Below, piece by piece: positions 6,857 through 10,556 of a stretch of DNA of 10,556 nt. This stretch comes from Opitutus sp. GAS368 (GTDB lineage: Bacteria > Verrucomicrobiota > Verrucomicrobiia > Opitutales > Opitutaceae), in contig CAMAXB010000085.1 in assembly GCA_945862035.1 (NCBI GenBank), forward strand, positions 1 to 10,556. Direction: 5' to 3'. Numbering within the stretch: position 1 is the stretch's first letter; each line of letters begins with the position of its first letter. The notes below the pieces were generated by a model that ran no database searches, was not told where the DNA came from, and worked only from the letters and a program-made list of their open reading frames with translations. Position numbers and translations under genes: made by a program.

Positions 6857-7777
6857 ATGGAGAAAGTTTCCCATCAAGGCCACACCCTCACCCGGTGGCG
6901 GGTCGGTTCCTCAAGTTTCCTCGCCCTGCCCGAACGCGGGGCGCGTCTGATGAACTGGAACGTGACGCTCGGCGACGGATCGGTGCGCGACGTCCTCTAC
7001 TGGCCCGAGCAGGATCCCGCGGGCGAGTTCCACAAGATCCGCGGCGGCAACCCGATCCTCTTTCCGTTCAATGCCCGCACGTTTGATGCCGGCGAGATCC
7101 ACTTCTGGCGGGATCCCGACGGAGTCCGCCGGCCGATGCCCATGCACGGGCTCGCGCGCCAGGGAGACTTCCAGGTCGTACGCCTCGACGAACGCGGCTT
7201 CGCCGCGGTGTTCAAGCCCGGCGCCGAGGCCCGGGCGTCCTACCCGTTCGAATACGAGTTCATGGTAATCTACCGTTTCGCACCACTCGGGCTCTCATGC
7301 GAATTCGTGCTGGTGAACAACGATACCCGGCCCATCCCCTGGTCGGCGGGCCACCATTTCTACTTCACCGTTCCCTGGACCGAGGGACACACACGTGCGA
7401 ACTACGCCATCCGCATTCCCGCGACCCGGACGCTGCGGCAGGATGCCGCCGGGCGGCTCGTGTCGGGCCCAGTGCTGAAACTGGAGGAACCGCTCAACAA
7501 CCCGGCGCTGGTCGACACCTTCCACCTCGGGCTCAGGCACAACGCCGCGGTCTTCGGTCCGATCGGCGCACCGGGCGAGATCGCGGTGCGCATCGGCTCC
7601 GCCCGGGTGCCGTCACCCGAGGCGACCTTTGTCACCTGGACCCTCGCGGATGACTCGCCTTTCTACTGCGTTGAGCCCTGGATGGGGCCGGCGAACGCCG
7701 TGGAGAATAAGACGGGGCTGCAGTGGGTGGCGCCAGGCCAGTCCCAGAGCTTCATCGTCGACATCGCCATCCAATGA
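6857..7777 (+). CDS. Aldose 1-epimerase / galactose mutarotase-like enzyme
   Basis: Members of this family interconvert alpha and beta anomers of free or phosphorylated hexoses in the cytoplasm. The 306-residue length and the beta-sandwich-type sequence fit. Expected active-site elements appear in order: an arginine in RGGNPILFPF (Arg62), a histidine in PMPMHGLARQGDF (His97), a histidine in SAGHHFYF (His166 or 167), and the catalytic-base glutamate in FYCVEPWMGP (Glu273). This arrangement is closer to the YeaD/LacX-like branch than to classic GalM, so the substrate (galactose, glucose or a sugar phosphate) is not settled. The ATG at 6857 is chosen; an in-frame GTG at 6821 would add 12 residues of low character. 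No signal peptide is present. The stop overlaps the tatA start (ATGA), so the two are translated from one message. Confidence 0.9.
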   Translation: MEKVSHQGHTLTRWRVGSSSFLALPERGARLMNWNVTLGDGSVRDVLYWPEQDPAGEFHKIRGGNPILFPFNARTFDAGEIHFWRDPDGVRRPMPMHGLARQGDFQVVRLDERGFAAVFKPGAEARASYPFEYEFMVIYRFAPLGLSCEFVLVNNDTRPIPWSAGHHFYFTVPWTEGHTRANYAIRIPATRTLRQDAAGRLVSGPVLKLEEPLNNPALVDTFHLGLRHNAAVFGPIGAPGEIAVRIGSARVPSPEATFVTWTLADDSPFYCVEPWMGPANAVENKTGLQWVAPGQSQSFIVDIAIQ

Positions 7778-8142
7778 CCGCCACCACCCACGCCCTGCTG
7801 CTGCCGCCCGCCTTTATCGACGGAATCGGCAGTCTGGAGCTCATGATGATCATGGTCCTGATCCTCGTGCTCTTTGGGGGCAAGAAGCTGCCGGAGTTTG
7901 CGCGCGGCTTCGGCAAAGTGATGGCGGAGGTAAAGAAAGCCACGTCCGGCGTGGAGAACGAGATTCGCAAAGCGACTTCCTCCGTCGAGGACGAGGTCAA
8001 CAGTGCCATGGTGCCGCTCTCCCGGCCCGCCGCACAGCCCCCGCCGCCGGCCGCGGCTGCAGGGGATCCCGCAGGGTCCGATCCTAACGTCCGGCCACCC
8101 GAGCCGCCCAAGCCCGGACCCAGCATCCACCCCGTGGCCTGA
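7774..8142 (+). CDS. tatA: Sec-independent translocase subunit TatA
   Basis: TatA forms the pore-like assembly of the twin-arginine pathway, which exports folded proteins. The 122-residue product has the family layout. A short N-terminal segment leads to a membrane helix at about 20-34, then the hinge FGGKKLPEFARGFGKVMAEV at about 34-53, then an amphipathic helix rich in Lys/Glu/Val up to about 79. The tail from 83 to the end is rich in Pro and Ala and should be unstructured. Glu22, just inside the helix start, may correspond to the polar residue found there in many TatA/TatB proteins. The ATG is chosen because it overlaps the epimerase stop by ATGA; an earlier in-frame start would add 17 arginine- and histidine-rich residues from another gene's frame. 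No tatC is in the window. TatB is an alternative, but the short helix pattern and FGxxxLP favour TatA. Confidence 0.92.
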   Translation: MTATTHALLLPPAFIDGIGSLELMMIMVLILVLFGGKKLPEFARGFGKVMAEVKKATSGVENEIRKATSSVEDEVNSAMVPLSRPAAQPPPPAAAAGDPAGSDPNVRPPEPPKPGPSIHPVA

Positions 8143-8153
8143 AGCCGTCCGCC

Positions 8154-8432
8154 ATGGGCCACGATCCCGATCCTCACCCGATCCCGATCACGGGCGAACT
8201 CGACCTCCACACGTTCCGGCCCGCGGAGATCGGGGTGCTGATCCCGGCCTAGCTCGAAGCGTGTCGGAGCCGAAACCTGCGATCCATCCGGATCATCCAC
8301 GGCAAGGGCACCAGGGCCCTGCGCACCTCCACCCACGCCCTCCTCGGTCGCTCGGCTCTGGTGCTTTCGTAGCGCCTCGGCGGCGAAACATCCGGGGGTT
8401 GGGGCGTGACCCTGGTTACTCTCCGCCCATGA
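8154..8432 (+). pseudogene. Smr-domain protein gene broken by two in-frame TAG codons
   Basis: One reading frame from ATG 8154 to TGA 8430-8432 encodes a small Smr (MutS2 C-terminal type) domain, a putative DNA/RNA nicking or binding module of about 92 codons. It starts with a His/Pro-rich head, then ELDLHTFRPAEIG, which carries the family LDLH motif. A TAG at 8250-8252 falls between VLIPA and LEACRSRNLRSIR. The second core motif IIHGKGTRALR follows (the family usually has GTG; here Arg replaces the second Gly), then HALLGRSALVLS. A second TAG lies at 8370-8372, followed by RLGGETSGGWGVTLVTLRP. No frameshift is needed, so both stops are point changes in an otherwise well-preserved domain. It lies 11 bases after tatA. 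I read it as a recently inactivated gene. Sequencing error or stop-codon read-through are alternatives. Confidence 0.7.
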
Positions 8433-8693
8433 GGCGTTCGCCCGCGTTTCTTTTCCTGGTTTTTCTCGCGCTACTCGCGCCCGAGCGAGGTGCGCAGCCC
8501 CGACTTCTGCTTCGTCCTCCAGCGCCTGCAGGGTGACGGCTAAGCCTTTGTCCGCGCCGGCGGCACCCTGCACGGGAGCACCCTCGCCACCGGCTGCATC
8601 GTCGCGGCGGAGCCGCAAACCAGACGCGGGGGCCGGGGCGAGGGCTCAACCTTGGGCAGACTGGGCCGGAGGATCGACGGCGACAATTCCTGA
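8429..8693 (+). pseudogene. Remains of a small secreted-protein gene (frameshift plus nonsense codon)
   Basis: An ATG overlaps the Smr stop (ATGA) and starts a clear signal peptide, MRRSPAFLFLVFLALLAPER, but this frame ends at TGA 8534-8536 after 35 codons. Near 8498-8502 a shift of one base (a run of four C) moves into a frame reading DFCFVLQRLQGDG, then TAA at 8541, then AFVRAGGTLHGSTLATGCIV and a further stretch to TGA at 8691-8693. Joined, these parts would make a secreted protein of about 85 residues with two cysteines. I do not recognise a family, and the reconstruction is inference. The coupled start and signal peptide are seen directly. A 35-residue real peptide is possible but less likely. 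Confidence 0.35.
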
Positions 8694-8758
8694 CGCTTGG
8701 GTGCGGCCCGCCCGTTCATCCTGCGGCGCGTCCACTGGTCATTGGCGCATTGCCGGAA

Positions 8759-9328
8759 ATGGCGAATGCGTCCACACCCTTACGCATCATGATGAAGACC
8801 GCCCTCCTCTACGCATTTGGCCTGTCGCTGGCGAACGCCCTGATCATCCTGCTCAGCTCCCTGCTTGGCTACCACAATGACCCCGCCCGCTTTCAGACGG
8901 GCCAAGTGGTTTCCGTTGTGGCGGGCAGCCTGGTGGCGATTGCCGCCCTCGTGCTGGGCATGCAGGCAGTTCGGGCGGAGTCGCCGAACCAGGCCCTCAG
9001 CTACGGGCGGGCGATTGGTACCGGAGCCTTGATCTCCGCCTTCTCCGGCGCGATGAGCGGGGCGTTGGTGTATGTCTACGGAAAGTTCATCAATCCGGAG
9101 TTTCACCAAGTGATGTACGAGGTGCAGGTGGCCGAAATGTCTGCGCGCATGACCGCCTCCCAGATCGAACAGGCCGAGCCCATGATGCGCTTCCTCACCA
9201 GCGCCGGCTGGATTGCAAGCGCGCAGCTTTTGTTCAGCCCCGTGTTTGGCGTGATCCTCTCTGCGATGGTGGGTCTCTTCCTGAAGCGCGCGCCACGGGA
9301 ATCTCCGCCCGCCGTGCCCGCCGCCTGA
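8759..9328 (+). CDS. DUF4199-like four-helix membrane protein
   Basis: The 189-residue protein resembles the DUF4199 family of small integral membrane proteins of unknown function. Four membrane helices are predicted at about 13-37, 49-70, 84-108 and 153-176. Family-like features are the opening MMKTALLYAFGLSLANALI, the SYGRAIGTGALISAFSG segment leading into helix 3, and an extended amphipathic stretch (about 110-148) holding VMYEVQVAEMSARMTASQIE between helices 3 and 4. The tail is short and Pro/Ala-rich. The ATG at 8759 is chosen; ATG 8789 and TTG 8750 are possible, and none has a clear Shine-Dalgarno. It lies 65 bases after the decayed region and converges with the 61-aa gene. No role can be given beyond the membrane location. 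Confidence 0.8.
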   Translation: MANASTPLRIMMKTALLYAFGLSLANALIILLSSLLGYHNDPARFQTGQVVSVVAGSLVAIAALVLGMQAVRAESPNQALSYGRAIGTGALISAFSGAMSGALVYVYGKFINPEFHQVMYEVQVAEMSARMTASQIEQAEPMMRFLTSAGWIASAQLLFSPVFGVILSAMVGLFLKRAPRESPPAVPAA

Positions 9329-9378
9329 ACCGCGCAGCGCCAAAGGGCGGAGAACGGGTCGCGTATCTTTCCGGGCAC

Positions 9379-9408
9379 AAAAAAGCGGCCCGGATTGCTC
9401 CGAGCCGC
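9379..9408 (-). terminator. Rho-independent terminator of the 61-aa gene
   Basis: Read on the minus strand, GCGGCTCGGA pairs with TCCGGGCCGC (10 bp, one G-U) around the GNRA-type loop GCAA and is followed directly by six T. It starts 25 bases after the stop of the 61-aa gene. It is the cleanest terminator in the window and works only in this direction. Confidence 0.92.
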
Positions 9409-9433
9409 CAGGATGACTGCAACGCTCGTTCGC

Positions 9434-9619
9434 TTAGCGAGCCAGAGCGCGCTTGGCGGTCAGGCGGTAATCAACGGTTCCAATGGCAAAAGTCGCGGCA
9501 ACTGCGACGTAGGCCAGAAAGGAATCAGCATTGATCGGCGCGCGGACGCCAGACAGGAGCCAGGCGAGGGCGACAACCGTGCCACCGAGCAGCGTGTAGT
9601 TCAGACGTTCGTTTTTCAT
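9434..9619 (-). CDS. 61-aa two-helix membrane protein, divergent from the OxyR-like regulator
   Basis: I do not recognise a family. The 61-residue product starts MKNERLNYTL, has membrane helices at about 8-24 and 33-49 with a short loop containing RAPINADS, and ends in a basic tail (DYRLTAKRALAR), so both ends are probably cytoplasmic. The ATG at 9619 is chosen over an earlier in-frame start at 9688 because the longer head would run through the promoter at 9675-9703 and has no protein character. The upstream region is A-rich (AAGAAAACGAAC) without a strong Shine-Dalgarno. It is a single-gene unit: promoter at 9675-9703, an OxyR-type box just upstream, and a terminator at 9379-9408. That full set of signals argues that it is a real, regulated gene. 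A role in the response governed by the adjacent regulator is inferred. Confidence 0.8.
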   Translation of the reverse strand: MKNERLNYTLLGGTVVALAWLLSGVRAPINADSFLAYVAVAATFAIGTVDYRLTAKRALAR

Positions 9620-9674
9620 GTTCGTTTTCTTATTTAGTTTTAATCCGCTCACCAAGGTGTGCGGGGATGCACGT

Positions 9675-9703
9675 ATCATACGGTACATCTGGAATAGTTA
9701 AAA
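9675..9703 (-). promoter_or_regulatory. Promoter of the 61-aa gene (-35 TTTTAA, 17 bp, -10 TATGAT)
   Basis: On the minus strand TATGAT (9680-9675, 5 of 6 consensus positions) sits 17 bp from TTTTAA (9703-9698, a weak -35). The -35 abuts and overlaps by one base the end of the OxyR-type box. A poor -35 next to an activator site is the usual arrangement of an activated promoter. The implied 5' leader is about 50 bases. Confidence 0.55.
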
Positions 9704-9739
9704 TATTCTGATACTATCGTTACCATAGGTAAAAACTAT
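9703..9739. promoter_or_regulatory. OxyR-type tetra-box operator
   Basis: The pattern ATAT-N7-CTAT-N7-ATAG-N7-CTAT at 9703, 9714, 9725 and 9736 matches the OxyR consensus of four quarter-sites each separated by 7 bases, with a single mismatch in 16 box positions. The right half, ATAGGTAAAAACTAT, also fits the inner consensus (ATAGNTNNNANCTAT). The last CTAT contains the first bases of the regulator's ATG, which suggests autorepression. The other side abuts the -35 of the divergent 61-aa gene, which suggests activation. Confidence 0.8.
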
Positions 9740-10556
9740 GGAGCTTCATCAACTGCGTTACTTCACTGCCGTGGCCGAGACGGGGAACTTCACCCGTGCG
9801 GCGGAGCGTAATTTTGTCGCTCAACCATCTCTCAGCCAACAAATAATGAAGTTGGAGGGTGAACTCGGGCACAAGCTCTTCCATCGCCTCGGGCGCAAGG
9901 CGGTCCTGACCGAAGCGGGGGCCGTCTTTCTCGAGCGTGCGCGGAGAATTCTCGACGAAGTCGACGATGCGGCCAAGGAATTGCGCGATGCGCCGTCCCT
10001 CGAGCGCACGATTGTGGTGGGCGCGATCCCCACGCTGGCACCCTTTCTTCTCCCGCAGCTCCTGGACCGGGCGAAGACCGCGTTTCCCTATCTCACCGTT
10101 CACACGCTGGAGGCCTTTCGGGCCGACATCGTCTCGGCCGTGGTCGTGGGGGAACTCGACCTCGCGCTGGTTGCACTGCCGATCAAGGATCACCGCCTGT
10201 CGGTGGAGGTGCTGTTCACCGAGCCGCTGCTGCTCGCAGTGGGGCGCTCCCATCGCTTTGCCACGCAGGAATCCGTCACCGCCGCGGACCTCGCCGAGGA
10301 GACCTTCGTACTTCTGGGCGACTCGAGCAGCCTGACGGCGCAGATCCAGCGCTTCTGCGGCGACAACGATTTTCAGCCTAAAATCGGGTATCGCTGCGCG
10401 CAAATTGCGACCGTGAAGTCGCTGGTCGGACTCGGCTTCGACATTTCAATCCTGCCCCAGGTCGCCCGGCATGGTGACGATCGGCGCACCCTCGTTTACC
10501 GTGAGTTGAGTGGCCGCGCCCCGGTTCGCGAGGTCGCGATCGTGCGTCACTTGCAA
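9738..10556 (+). CDS. OxyR-subfamily LysR transcriptional regulator with Ser at the peroxidatic Cys (3' end outside window)
   Basis: The frame runs open to the window end, giving 273 residues; OxyR proteins have about 305. The LysR helix-turn-helix is at 1-60 with MELHQLRYFTAVAETGNFTR and AQPSLSQQI. A linker helix follows, then the two-lobed sensor domain from about 90, including VGAIPTLAPFLLP and GELDLALVALPIK, both typical of OxyR. Aligned with E. coli OxyR around GDSSSLTAQIQRFC, the peroxidatic Cys199 position is Ser198, while the resolving Cys208 is kept as Cys207. A further Cys220 lies in YRCAQIATVKSLV. Direct H2O2 sensing by the classic disulfide is therefore unlikely; another cysteine pair, another ligand or constitutive action are possible. 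The ATG at 9738 is chosen from the family start; a weak AGGT lies 7 bases upstream. The start lies within the operator, consistent with autoregulation. Confidence 0.93.
   Translation, partial: MELHQLRYFTAVAETGNFTRAAERNFVAQPSLSQQIMKLEGELGHKLFHRLGRKAVLTEAGAVFLERARRILDEVDDAAKELRDAPSLERTIVVGAIPTLAPFLLPQLLDRAKTAFPYLTVHTLEAFRADIVSAVVVGELDLALVALPIKDHRLSVEVLFTEPLLLAVGRSHRFATQESVTAADLAEETFVLLGDSSSLTAQIQRFCGDNDFQPKIGYRCAQIATVKSLVGLGFDISILPQVARHGDDRRTLVYRELSGRAPVREVAIVRHLQ

Noticed and set aside
7752..8618. 288-codon minus-strand frame across tatA and the Smr remains
   Set aside because: tatA on the other strand has clear family motifs; the minus frame is a high-GC shadow without domain signals.
8533..8880. 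115-codon plus-strand frame between the decayed region and the DUF4199-like gene
   Set aside because: It runs out of frame into the DUF4199-like gene and has no membrane, signal or domain pattern, so it is unlikely to be translated.
9720..10403. 227-codon minus-strand frame opposite the LysR regulator
   Set aside because: Antisense to a regulator with strong family similarity, and it would run through the operator.

Overview
The window looks like a chromosomal segment from a high-GC Gram-negative bacterium, most likely a verrucomicrobium of the Opitutaceae type. That placement is inferred from the gene set (FtsK next to a RodZ-like protein, a double-NfeD/FloA operon, an aldose epimerase overlapping tatA, a DUF4199-type membrane protein), the rarity of strong Shine-Dalgarno sites, and a composite intergenic repeat of a kind seen in environmental bacteria. 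No database search was possible. There is no phage, transposon, CRISPR array, tRNA or rRNA that I can support.

Layout, left to right. (1) 1-1617 (+): the C-terminal 538 residues of the FtsK/SpoIIIE DNA translocase, with an intact motor and gamma domain. (2) 1618-1898: a spacer with an imperfect inverted repeat and a degenerate tail. (3) 1899-2705 (+): a RodZ-like membrane-anchored helix-turn-helix protein, followed by a strong hairpin. (4) 2706-3112: non-coding, with a perfect 8-bp palindrome and a perfect 10-bp inverted repeat. (5) 6719 down to 3113 (-): a four-gene membrane operon reading long NfeD with a ClpP-like protease domain, short NfeD, FloA flotillin-like protein, and an unrecognised 200-aa single-pass coiled-coil protein. 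The first three match the yqeZ-yqfA-yqfB type of membrane-microdomain module. (6) 6857-8142 (+): an aldose 1-epimerase-like enzyme overlapping tatA by ATGA. (7) 8154-8693 (+): a decay zone, with a Smr-domain gene broken by two in-frame TAG codons and then remains of a small secreted-protein gene with a frameshift and a nonsense codon. (8) 8759-9328 (+): a four-helix DUF4199-like membrane protein. (9) 9619 down to 9434 (-): a 61-aa two-helix membrane protein with a textbook terminator. (10) 9738-10556 (+, cut by the window end): an OxyR-subfamily LysR regulator.

The most interesting part is the divergent pair at the right end. The intergenic region carries an almost perfect OxyR tetra-box (ATAT-N7-CTAT-N7-ATAG-N7-CTAT; 15 of 16 box positions). 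It abuts a -35/-10 pair driving the 61-aa gene and overlaps the regulator's own start codon. The regulator has the OxyR fold signature, but Ser198 sits where OxyR has its peroxidatic Cys199. Cys207 (the Cys208 equivalent) is kept, and another cysteine lies at 220. This suggests an OxyR-like circuit with altered sensing chemistry controlling a tiny membrane protein.
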